A stretch of DNA of 40,938 nt, from IMG/VR virus record IMGVR_UViG_3300025438_000047, positions 1 through 40,938 of that record. The stretch is one strand, 5' to 3'. This DNA comes from a virus. Both the position numbers and the translations under genes were made by a program. The notes beneath the pieces are model-generated. The model saw only the letters and a list, made by a program, of their open reading frames with translations, was not told where the DNA came from and did not search any database. This document shows, one piece after another, positions 35,195 to 40,938 of this stretch; position 1 is the first letter of the stretch; every line of letters starts with the position of its first letter.

Positions 35195-35778
35195 AGTGTG
35201 TCTGCTATTTTGTGATTAACTTCTGCGTGGCCTTGCTCGTCTGCTCTCACTGCTATTACAACATCACGCAATGTTGCGTCATCTGCTAGATTATAATAGT
35301 CACGAGCAATGTTGGGTGCAGGAATATTTTCTGTTCTTCCTGCATCAATCTCTTCCAGGTAGTGAGTGTAGCTGATCACTGCTTGATCTTCAAAGTAGCC
35401 TACCATTCTGTGTGCTGTGGTTGGGAAGAATACGTAAAGAATAAAATAAAAGTGCCAAAACACAAACTGTGCAAATAGAATCAACAGTCTTTCAAAGCGA
35501 CTTGGCTTTGCGATCTCAACAAAGATCATAAGATGCATACGCTCGTTTTCTGCTTCTTCTAGCAGCGTTTTGATCCAGCCACGTTCGTCTGGTGCTATGT
35601 TGCGCAGGCTGCGTAGGTGCTGCCACATACCTGCTACCATGCCTGGAACACCTGCCACAGTCTCTAGAACAACTGCACGATGTCCATAGCGTTTGGCGAA
35701 GAATGTGTCCGCGAACCAACGAAAAGTCATTGTTAAAAAATAAGCAACTCTATCACTGAAGTCTTTGGGCTGTCTCAT
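35191..35778 (-). CDS. aox: Alternative oxidase (quinol oxidase)
   Basis: Diiron carboxylate enzyme that oxidises quinol and reduces oxygen to water without proton pumping, on the inner-membrane surface. The 195-residue product has all the iron ligands in order: Glu39 (LETVAGVPGM), Glu79 and His82 (ENERMHL), Glu130 (YFEDQAV) and Glu181/His184 (RADEQGHAE). Two hydrophobic helices lie at 95-125. It is shorter than plant AOX (no targeting N-terminus), typical of bacterial and phage forms. Cyanophages carry a plastoquinol version; here it would use ubiquinol in a heterotroph. Second in an operon with a membrane protein gene. Confidence 0.93.
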   Translation of the reverse strand: MRQPKDFSDRVAYFLTMTFRWFADTFFAKRYGHRAVVLETVAGVPGMVAGMWQHLRSLRNIAPDERGWIKTLLEEAENERMHLMIFVEIAKPSRFERLLILFAQFVFWHFYFILYVFFPTTAHRMVGYFEDQAVISYTHYLEEIDAGRTENIPAPNIARDYYNLADDATLRDVVIAVRADEQGHAEVNHKIADTL

Positions 35779-36137
35779 ACATGTTCACCGTTGTTTGCAC
35801 GGCCGTTGTACTTTGCGCCTGCTGTTACTAATTTGTTTATGGAAGTTGGGTTGCGGTTTGCTTCACGGAATGTGATAGCAGTGATTGCAACTCCACTGAT
35901 CAGCAATATGTGAAACACTGCACTGATGCCAAACGCAACAAAGCTGCCCAGCATAGCAGCAAAAAGGCCGCTCCATACAAATGCTAGACTTTGAAATACC
36001 ATATGAGCCGCCATAGGGTCTAGATTCTTCAGTGGTGAATTTTCAATGGTCATTACGCTATCCCACATCTCTCTAGGCATAGCAATTACAGTCTTCACTG
36101 TGGTAACTATGCCTACTGGCTTTGCTTTTCTGTTCAT
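35775..36137 (-). CDS. Membrane protein next to alternative oxidase
   Basis: From ATG 36137 (after AGGA) the product is 120 residues, starting MNRKAKPVGIVTTVKTVIAM. It has two hydrophobic segments at about 55-90 (LAFVWSGLFAAMLGSFVAFG, VFHILLISGVAITAITF). It overlaps aox by 4 bases, so it may help membrane placement or act in the same pathway; no homologue recognised. An upstream start at 36260 is inside the tmRNA region and is rejected. Confidence 0.65.
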   Translation of the reverse strand: MNRKAKPVGIVTTVKTVIAMPREMWDSVMTIENSPLKNLDPMAAHMVFQSLAFVWSGLFAAMLGSFVAFGISAVFHILLISGVAITAITFREANRNPTSINKLVTAGAKYNGRANNGEHV

Positions 36138-36165
36138 TGTGTGTCCTTTTGTATGTGTATATGTT

Positions 36166-36194
36166 AATTTAGCATTGTTTAGCGTATGTGTCAA
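36166..36194 (-). promoter_or_regulatory. Sigma70-type promoter of the aox operon
   Basis: TTGACA (36194-36189), 17-bp spacer, TAAATT (36171-36166). Confidence 0.75.
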
Positions 36195-36219
36195 GCATCG
36201 TTGCTGCGCTAAAGTGTAG

Positions 36220-36635
36220 CAGGTACTTACAGTTTCAGAGTGGTGCGTTTTGTATCCCACTATTTGTAACCCAATGTCCTAGTCCCAGTTTAACGGGCAC
36301 ATTCTCTTACCCAGCTGATAAAACTATGTTAAACCTTTTTGCCGTCTGTAAGTGTAAGTTGATTCTGTTACTAGGTTCAACTTACAAAACCCTCACATAC
36401 CCTTAGGCTGCTATTGCCATCTCTGGCGCTCTATTTGCGTTTGCATTTAGAATGTTTGACTGAATAACGTAGGTCAACACGAATACCTAAAAATAAGTTT
36501 TTAACGCCCGTCGATCCCTTTCGCCCCCGGAGTAAAACACACATTTATATATGTGCTTTATGGTGGAGGCGTTGGCCTTCGAAAGCCAAGTCCGGTACAT
36601 CAATCACCTATTCGTGATTAAACTATAAGACAGTA
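36220..36635 (-). ncRNA. ssrA: Circularly permuted two-piece tmRNA
   Basis: tmRNA frees stalled ribosomes and tags the peptide for proteolysis. On the minus strand an acceptor piece comes first and ends CGCCTCC-A-CCA (36571-36561). A 32-nt spacer (36560-36529, hairpin) follows, then the coding piece begins GGGGGCGAAAGGGATCGACG (36528-36509), close to the tmRNA 5' consensus. The two ends pair as a 7-bp acceptor with G3-U70, the alanine signal. The tag frame (36444-36403) reads ANANRAPEMAIAA-stop, in the style of tags ending ALAA. The rest of the coding piece has strong hairpins for pseudoknots. This gene order is the alphaproteobacterial type. End points other than the acceptor ends are approximate. 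Confidence 0.87.
36403..36444 (-). other. tmRNA tag reading frame (ANANRAPEMAIAA)
   Basis: GCA resume codon at 36444, stop TAA at 36405-36403. The 13-residue tag ends in AIAA, a variant of the usual ALAA recognised by ClpXP and related proteases. Confidence 0.8.
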
Positions 36636-37388
36636 TTATTTCCTATAGTATTCCATTCTACGACCTTTATACCAACCGTTTGGTATCTCGCCGCTCGTGT
36701 ATTTATTTTCTTTTGTTGTTGGATTATAGATCCAAAAATTTCCATAAACTCCAGACTTTCTCTTTAGCCTATCTCTTGCTTCTGTAATCCTTATCCATCC
36801 TTCTTGTATATTATATACGGAAAAAACTCGTTTGTCAAGATTGAATCTCGAAGTATCTGTAAGATTTTCTGGAACACACCAGCATTTGTCTTTCATACTA
36901 TTATTTTCTTTTTGATATTTAGAAACTTTTTTGTATGATTCCTTATAGACATCAGGGTTGTCTCTAATCTTCCTTTCTTTAGATTCGTTAGCTTTTTTAC
37001 TAAGATTTACAACTTCAGGGTCGCCCTTCTTAAATGAAGTTGATCGAAGTCCACCTCCTTTTTTAGCACCTTTTAATCTTGCTGCTTGGGCAGCAGGCGC
37101 CTTATTCCAAGTACTCCATCCTCCGTCGCCTTCTTCTATTTTAAGATTAGCCCATTCGTTAGATTCGACAATATTAAAACGGTTGCTGTATTCTATGCCC
37201 TTTTCTTTAATAACATCTTTACTGTCTGTTATTATTAATATTTCTGTAGAGATATCAGCACCGTGTTTTTTAAGATGATTTGTCCATCGTGTACCACTGC
37301 CTTTATAAGTATATGGGTCAGCAGATGTCTGACCTAGGTATTTTAATCCTGTTTGATTGTGTGTTTTTACATATAAATAATATGTCAT
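36636..37388 (-). CDS. GIY-YIG homing endonuclease (Seg-like)
   Basis: The product has 250 residues. YYLYVKTHNQTGLKYLGQTS and later Arg/Lys residues form a GIY-YIG nuclease domain as in phage Seg proteins. The middle is Lys-rich with a FKKGDPEV..LSKKANESKE stretch typical of DNA-binding linker modules; the C-terminal part may be a second DNA-binding region. It ends right where the tmRNA acceptor piece begins, so it probably entered at or beside ssrA. AAAGGAG precedes ATG 37388. Promoter at 37534-37561. Confidence 0.8.
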   Translation of the reverse strand: MTYYLYVKTHNQTGLKYLGQTSADPYTYKGSGTRWTNHLKKHGADISTEILIITDSKDVIKEKGIEYSNRFNIVESNEWANLKIEEGDGGWSTWNKAPAAQAARLKGAKKGGGLRSTSFKKGDPEVVNLSKKANESKERKIRDNPDVYKESYKKVSKYQKENNSMKDKCWCVPENLTDTSRFNLDKRVFSVYNIQEGWIRITEARDRLKRKSGVYGNFWIYNPTTKENKYTSGEIPNGWYKGRRMEYYRK

Positions 37389-37557
37389 TGCTGGAAATCT
37401 CCTTTAGTATTTTTAGAGTAGTTGGGACTGCCATCCGCGAACTACATTATTATTTATCTAAAAGAGTTATTTTTGCCCGGTACCGCCCCCAGGTCCAGAA
37501 TGTGTCCACGTTGTTTCAACGTTTACAAGTTTATTTATACACTCTTTTTATGATTTG
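37389..37557 (-). promoter_or_regulatory. Promoter and leader of the GIY-YIG / ssrA unit
   Basis: TTGACA (37561-37556), 16-bp spacer, TATAAA (37539-37534). A GC-rich leader follows (GACCTGGGGGCGGTACCGGG near 37496-37477) whose GTACCGG recurs in the tmRNA acceptor piece (36597-36591). Confidence 0.6.
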
Positions 37558-37767
37558 TCAACTATTTCGATCTGCTCTGGTGTTTCCGCGATCTAGATAC
37601 CACGGATCCAAATTCAACTGTTGAGCAACTTCTGCCGCTTGTTCTACACTGTTACAGCTGGTGACCATGTCGCCTTTGCGGCCGCCTGTGCGGATTCGCC
37701 ACAGTGTCTTACCCAGTGTGGTAACTTCTTCGTATACCTTAAAATCGTTTCTTACTTTAGTAACCAT
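37558..37767 (-). CDS. Small basic protein, unknown
   Basis: The product has 69 residues: a beta-rich start (MVTKVRNDFKVYEEVTTLGK, TLWRIRTGGRKGD) and a helix CNSVEQAAEVAQQLNLDPWY. The style is that of short conserved phage proteins. No function. A ribosome site AAAGGAACATAC precedes it. Confidence 0.65.
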   Translation of the reverse strand: MVTKVRNDFKVYEEVTTLGKTLWRIRTGGRKGDMVTSCNSVEQAAEVAQQLNLDPWYLDRGNTRADRNS

Positions 37768-37778
37768 TGTATGTTCCT

Positions 37779-38015
37779 TTACTCTATGGTTTGGTTGATG
37801 TATTTTTTGTATAGTTCTAAACTGTCTCGTTCCAATACAGGATCAAACTCTTTGTTAGGATATTTGATACGGGCAAAGGTAAGTTGAGCATCAGTTAGCC
37901 ACACTACCTCGCCGGCATCCCACGATCTGTTTAATATCTGTGTCCAAACAGTATAACAGCGTTTTCGATCACGCTGACGAACGGGCTGGGGTATAGGTGC
38001 GGACCACTTGTTCAT
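37779..38015 (-). CDS. Small protein, unknown
   Basis: The product has 78 residues, Trp-containing and basic at the N-terminus (MNKWSAPIPQPVRQRDRKRC). It overlaps the 127-aa gene by 4 bases. No family recognised. Confidence 0.6.
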   Translation of the reverse strand: MNKWSAPIPQPVRQRDRKRCYTVWTQILNRSWDAGEVVWLTDAQLTFARIKYPNKEFDPVLERDSLELYKKYINQTIE

Positions 38016-38395
38016 CTGCCCAGCCTCACAGGAGTTTTAATAGGTCCTACGTGTCCAACTTTGTCGCCTGGTTCTGCAGGTTCTACACGATGTCCATGCA
38101 TACGCAGCAGTGTTGTTTTTTTTGGCTTCAGCCATTTTACTTCGTAGGCAACATCGTGTTTGAAATATTCATCTACCCAGAGTGTGTATATTTTTTGTAT
38201 ACCAGTATAGGTCTTGCTGTGTTGTCTGCCCTTGCTAAGAGTCATTTTAACGTCTGCCCGCTTGTAGTCATCTTCAATCGCATAGATACGATACAACTCG
38301 TAGCCCAAGCGAGGCAAGCGAACAGCATTGCAGGCTGTGCGACTTTGCGTAAGCCGTTGTTTGAAGTCTACATCAAAACGATGACACGATGACAC
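38012..38395 (-). CDS. Basic phage protein, unknown
   Basis: The product has 127 residues, strongly basic, with aromatic strands (GYELYRIYAIEDDYKRADVK, YTLWVDEYFKHDVAYEVKWL). No catalytic motif. It overlaps genes on both sides (23 bases with the 119-aa gene). Confidence 0.65.
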   Translation of the reverse strand: MSSCHRFDVDFKQRLTQSRTACNAVRLPRLGYELYRIYAIEDDYKRADVKMTLSKGRQHSKTYTGIQKIYTLWVDEYFKHDVAYEVKWLKPKKTTLLRMHGHRVEPAEPGDKVGHVGPIKTPVRLGR

Positions 38396-38732
38396 CTTCT
38401 CGTACTTCTCCTTTTAACACACGCCAAGTGTATTCTCGTTCTTTCCGTTCGCGGTACTGTGTGCGAAGTCCATCTTTGTCTCTGCACCACGCTCGCATAC
38501 GTTCAGCATTGCCATAAGCTTGAGCAGGCAACTTGAAAAATACTTCATTTACGATTTCAGGCAGGCGCGGCTTGTTCCAATGATCAGCACGACCACAAGC
38601 AAGTTGTAGATCGTTGCAGATAACTGCGGTCAAAAATCCACCTGGCATATAACCGTGCAGCAGATAGTTTTCAAGACCTTCGTCCAGCAAACTGTTGCCA
38701 GTGTTGATATCAGTATAACGGATCATTGCCAT
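38373..38732 (-). CDS. Conserved-looking phage protein, unknown
   Basis: The product has 119 residues with a core GGFLTAVICNDLQLACGRAD and PEIVNEVFFKLPAQAYGNAE, a pattern I associate with a small phage family of unknown role. It overlaps the coiled-coil gene upstream by 10 bases. Confidence 0.7.
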   Translation of the reverse strand: MAMIRYTDINTGNSLLDEGLENYLLHGYMPGGFLTAVICNDLQLACGRADHWNKPRLPEIVNEVFFKLPAQAYGNAERMRAWCRDKDGLRTQYRERKEREYTWRVLKGEVREGVIVSSF

Positions 38733-38914
38733 TCATTTCCACGATTAATTTCTTCCTGTGTAAACTGTCCACCCATTCGATCCGGATTCAGTCTCCAGCC
38801 CATATCACTGTTTTGGTGTTCCAGATGTGCAACACGCTTTTGCAAACGCCAAATCTCTAGTACAAGATCCTGTTTCTTCATCTTCATCAGTTTGTTGAAT
38901 TCTTGCTCAGTCAT
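38723..38914 (-). CDS. Small coiled-coil protein
   Basis: From ATG 38914, 6 bases after AGGAGG, the product is 63 residues (MTEQEFNKLMKMKKQDLVLE), with a leucine-heptad helix IWRLQKRVAHLEHQNSDMG. Probably an oligomer. The upstream start at 38953 lacks support. Confidence 0.65.
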   Translation of the reverse strand: MTEQEFNKLMKMKKQDLVLEIWRLQKRVAHLEHQNSDMGWRLNPDRMGGQFTQEEINRGNEWQ

Positions 38915-38956
38915 TGTGTGCCTCCTATATACATTTATAACACACAGACACAAACA

Positions 38957-39259
38957 TTACAAGTAAAAAGTTTCTTTAGATTCCAGTGGCATAGCCATCA
39001 ACAGCAAAGTGTGATATTTTTCTCCGCGGAAGTAGATGCGTTTGCTGCTCCATCGTTTGCCCTTATGATGAGCAACACCTCGATAGTTACCATCGCCATA
39101 TACACGGCCAGCAAACTCCCAAAACTCTGGTCCGAGGTTAGCGCGGCAATATTTGGTATAACGATTGTAGTTGTTCCAGTCGTTGCTGTCAAACTCCACA
39201 TAGCAATCAAACCCATAACGGTGCAGATTGTATCGTTTATCGGTTTTACGAAGTTTCAT
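38957..39259 (-). CDS. Tyr-rich phage protein, unknown
   Basis: The product has 100 residues, unusually rich in Tyr, Arg and Trp (RYNLHRYGFDCYVEFDSNDW, NNYNRYTKYCRANLGPEFWE, KRWSSKRIYFRGEKYH). It looks like a compact beta-domain. No family recognised. Overlaps the upstream gene by 14 bases. Confidence 0.65.
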   Translation of the reverse strand: MKLRKTDKRYNLHRYGFDCYVEFDSNDWNNYNRYTKYCRANLGPEFWEFAGRVYGDGNYRGVAHHKGKRWSSKRIYFRGEKYHTLLLMAMPLESKETFYL

Positions 39260-39488
39260 TTTTCCATTCCACAGCCTGTAGTTGAATCATTAAAAACTCT
39301 TTACGATCAACTGGTGTCATTATTCCTGTTTGTCTATTTTTAACATACTTTACTTCATCTGTCAACGGGTCCCAACTCCAAATACGAGAAGAGAAGACCA
39401 GTGGGGGTGAGCCTATTGCTGCATGACGATAGTATTTTATATTGTTATATCGCCACTTTTCGGGCATTTCATAAAACATCACCTTCAT
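39246..39488 (-). CDS. Small protein, unknown
   Basis: The product has 80 residues (MKVMFYEMPEKWRYNNIKYY), basic and aromatic. Its start overlaps the stop of the 50-aa gene by 4 bases. Function unknown. Confidence 0.6.
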   Translation of the reverse strand: MKVMFYEMPEKWRYNNIKYYRHAAIGSPPLVFSSRIWSWDPLTDEVKYVKNRQTGIMTPVDRKEFLMIQLQAVEWKNETS

Positions 39489-39637
39489 TTGATACGTGCC
39501 TCTGTGTATTTTGTGTTAGCATACAGTTTTTTACCGTTTGTGCGAATCATATCAACCAGTGATTGTGGTTTATCTTCAGGGTATGCTATGTCCCAGTTTT
39601 CTACTTCTTTATTACACACGATACAATTTGTTTTCAT
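39485..39637 (-). CDS. Small CxxC protein of 50 residues
   Basis: From ATG 39637 the frame reads MKTNCIVCNKEVENWDIAYP, with a CIVC pair at the start, and ends ARIK. ATGA overlaps join it to both neighbours, and it fills an otherwise empty 145-base gap, which supports a real gene. A one-knuckle zinc site is possible. Confidence 0.65.
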   Translation of the reverse strand: MKTNCIVCNKEVENWDIAYPEDKPQSLVDMIRTNGKKLYANTKYTEARIK

Positions 39638-39840
39638 GCTTCTTGTGTTCCTAGTTCATAGTTCCAACCCTTGCCGCCAAGTGTTTTGAGATTTTTCCAT
39701 TTATCTGCTTCTTCCTTACACTGAGCCGACTGTCCCATACTGCCTACCACAGCAAAACAACTGTCACAACGATAGGAGAAATCACCGTCAAAGTGAGCAG
39801 TTGATCCACACGGTAGAAATATTGTATTAAGAACGGTCAT
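39634..39840 (-). CDS. Zinc-ribbon-like phage protein
   Basis: From ATG 39840 (overlapping the previous stop) the product is 68 residues. Cys residues in PCGSTAHF, RCDSCFAVVGS and QCKEEADKW could bind one zinc. The HFDGDFSYRCDSCFAVVG pattern is one I have seen in small phage proteins. Function unknown. Confidence 0.65.
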   Translation of the reverse strand: MTVLNTIFLPCGSTAHFDGDFSYRCDSCFAVVGSMGQSAQCKEEADKWKNLKTLGGKGWNYELGTQEA

Positions 39841-40157
39841 TCTTTTGGTTTCCATAGTTTAGCAAATTTCAACACATTTGGCAGTTCTTCAGTAAGTTTG
39901 GTATAAGTTACTGCACAACTCTTACGCCCGTCTAATGTCGTGTTTTCGTGTCCTAGATAGACATTATCAAGGGCGGCAATCTTATCAAACTCTTTTTGAT
40001 TAACACGAATCACACATTTCTTAAATGACATACGCAACCAGTTATTGTAATGTCTGTCATTTTGAAATTGTAAATGAGCCCCAAGAACAGCATGTGCCAC
40101 AAGAGTAGGCGTCATATAGTCTGGAAACTCATCTAATACACAAATATACATTTTCAT
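39837..40157 (-). CDS. Phage protein of unknown function
   Basis: The product has 106 residues (MKMYICVLDEFPDYMTPTLV). A start resembling peptidyl-tRNA-hydrolase 2-type proteins (VLDEFPDYMTPTLVAHAVLG; the VAHA helix) is of interest: PTH2-like proteins begin with such a strand-helix. The catalytic Lys and Asp of PTH2 cannot be placed with confidence, so this is a suggestion only. Confidence 0.55.
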   Translation of the reverse strand: MKMYICVLDEFPDYMTPTLVAHAVLGAHLQFQNDRHYNNWLRMSFKKCVIRVNQKEFDKIAALDNVYLGHENTTLDGRKSCAVTYTKLTEELPNVLKFAKLWKPKE

Positions 40158-40381
40158 TCTGCCACATGTCCTCCTGTAGGGTTTTGTTGATACACAGCAT
40201 CGCCAAGGTTGATCAACTTCTCGATATGTTTCGGTTCAAAGTTCCACGCTGGCTCCGTCATATTTACAAGATTGTATCCATGACGATGTACACAGCGACC
40301 ATAGTAGAGAGCATAGCCATCACCGTGCGGCTCGATTGTATATCTGTTTTCACACTTACATTCACCAAACGGATCAGTCAT
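40154..40381 (-). CDS. Small Cys/His-containing protein
   Basis: From ATG 40381, 7 bases after GGAG, the product is 75 residues (MTDPFGECKCENRYTIEPHG). CKC and a later Cys-x-His could bind metal. Overlaps the next gene by 4 bases. Unknown function. Confidence 0.6.
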   Translation of the reverse strand: MTDPFGECKCENRYTIEPHGDGYALYYGRCVHRHGYNLVNMTEPAWNFEPKHIEKLINLGDAVYQQNPTGGHVAE

Positions 40382-40515
40382 AGCATTACTCCTAATAAAA
40401 TTCCAAGTCCGAAAACAGCAATTACAGTCCCAATCACATACCAAAAAGCAGGACCCAAAATCATTCCAGCAGCAAGAACGACCAAGTATGGAAATTCAAT
40501 AATTTTTTTAAGCAT
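40378..40515 (-). CDS. Small membrane protein
   Basis: From ATG 40515 the product is 45 residues, almost all hydrophobic (MLKKIIEFPYLVVLAAGMIL, FWYVIGTVIAVFGLGILLGV): two short membrane helices with a positively charged start. ATGA-type overlaps on both sides support translation. Confidence 0.6.
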   Translation of the reverse strand: MLKKIIEFPYLVVLAAGMILGPAFWYVIGTVIAVFGLGILLGVML

Positions 40516-40867
40516 CTCCATAAGCCTTTAAAAAGTTTTCCATATACTTGCGAATGTTTTCCGCACCTACGGGATTCATTGAATGTACTAAATATCCAAA
40601 GCCCATGGGCAAACGCAGATTGTGATCCATGATATAATCACAGAACCATTTAGCAAAGGTGTAGCCAGTCTTTTCGCCATCACCAATGATGTAGTGTACA
40701 TCTGCCAAATCATGATCAAATGATATGAAAGTGGGCAAGCCATATTGCTCCACACACCACACAGCATCATCCATAGTGCGGCAGATAACTAGATCCTTAT
40801 AAGGCCCATAGTTGTGACGCACATCTGCTGGAAAGCGTATGTCATCTAAAAAAAGTGTCCAAGCCAT
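40508..40867 (-). CDS. cREC-type receiver-like protein (cyclic-phosphate processing receiver family)
   Basis: From ATG 40867, 6 bases after GGAGG, the product is 119 residues. TLFLDDIRFPAD gives the acidic pair of a receiver fold, FISFDHDLAD follows the third strand, and GYTFAKWFCDYIMDH the next helix. The LDD...FDHDL pattern is that of the stand-alone cREC family, proposed to act on cyclic phosphates in RNA repair or signalling. Common in large phages. Role not demonstrated. Confidence 0.65.
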   Translation of the reverse strand: MAWTLFLDDIRFPADVRHNYGPYKDLVICRTMDDAVWCVEQYGLPTFISFDHDLADVHYIIGDGEKTGYTFAKWFCDYIMDHNLRLPMGFGYLVHSMNPVGAENIRKYMENFLKAYGDA

Positions 40868-40896
40868 TATAGGCCTCCATATTTCAATACAAACAA

Positions 40897-40925
40897 AGTA
40901 TAGCACTTTTCGTTAGCAAAGTCAA
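40897..40925 (-). promoter_or_regulatory. Sigma70-type promoter
   Basis: TTGACT (40925-40920), 17-bp spacer, TATACT (40902-40897), at the head of the 40867-to-37558 run of small genes. Confidence 0.75.
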
Positions 40926-40938
40926 CTCTTGTTTGGGG

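Noticed and set aside
1-40938. CRISPR arrays or insertion sequences
   Set aside because: No regularly spaced repeats, transposase or terminal inverted repeats were seen; the repeats present are hairpins and tRNA paralogues.

Overview
The window looks like part of a large double-stranded DNA phage genome, most likely a marine T4-like myovirus of a heterotrophic alphaproteobacterium. It is densely packed with small genes in overlapping ATGA-type operons. Almost every gene is on the minus strand; the one clear plus-strand gene is an HNH homing endonuclease at the left edge. Promoters are host-like (TTGACA, 16-18 bp, TATAAT-type). No structural or DNA-replication hallmark gene is in view; the content is accessory and host-takeover. 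The host inference rests on three things: a circularly permuted two-piece tmRNA (typical of alphaproteobacteria), a tRNA-His with A73, and the heme oxygenase plus PcyX-type bilin reductase pair that has been reported from non-cyanobacterial marine phages.

Layout. 1-2.3 kb: HNH endonuclease running into a truncated metallophosphoesterase, then two small genes. 2.4-9.4 kb: a large array of tRNA genes (about 29 convincing, all 20 amino acids plus an initiator). It is mixed with non-coding segments that fold as long hairpins, a 1.1-kb apparently structured RNA with a tRNA-like module inside, and two leaders carrying an rRNA-type boxA-like element. 9.7-22 kb: a run of small, mostly uncharacterised phage genes. 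Among them are tilS, a metallophosphoesterase, two GIY-YIG proteins, a ParB-like protein with a broken start, a SprT-like peptidase and translation factor IF-1. 22-33.8 kb: alpha/beta hydrolase, a 473-aa unknown, PcyX-like bilin reductase, heme oxygenase, ClpS, Hsp20, a GMP reductase broken in two by a split intein with a homing endonuclease between the halves, ribosomal protein bS21, a large coiled-coil membrane protein, a thermonuclease, an Ala-rich repeat protein and a probable holin. 33.9-37.4 kb: an outer-membrane porin-like protein, alternative oxidase, the permuted tmRNA and a GIY-YIG homing endonuclease. 37.5-40.9 kb: small phage genes.

How it fits together. The strongest theme is control of translation: tRNAs for all 20 amino acids, TilS (which would turn a CAU tRNA into an AUA-reading tRNA-Ile), IF-1, bS21 and a phage tmRNA. 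ClpS and Hsp20 add proteolysis and chaperone functions. The second theme is energy and pigment metabolism: heme oxygenase and PcyX would make a phycobilin from heme, alternative oxidase would drain quinol electrons, and the porin would alter envelope permeability. The third theme is selfish DNA: at least four homing-endonuclease-like genes, one of them between the two halves of a split intein.
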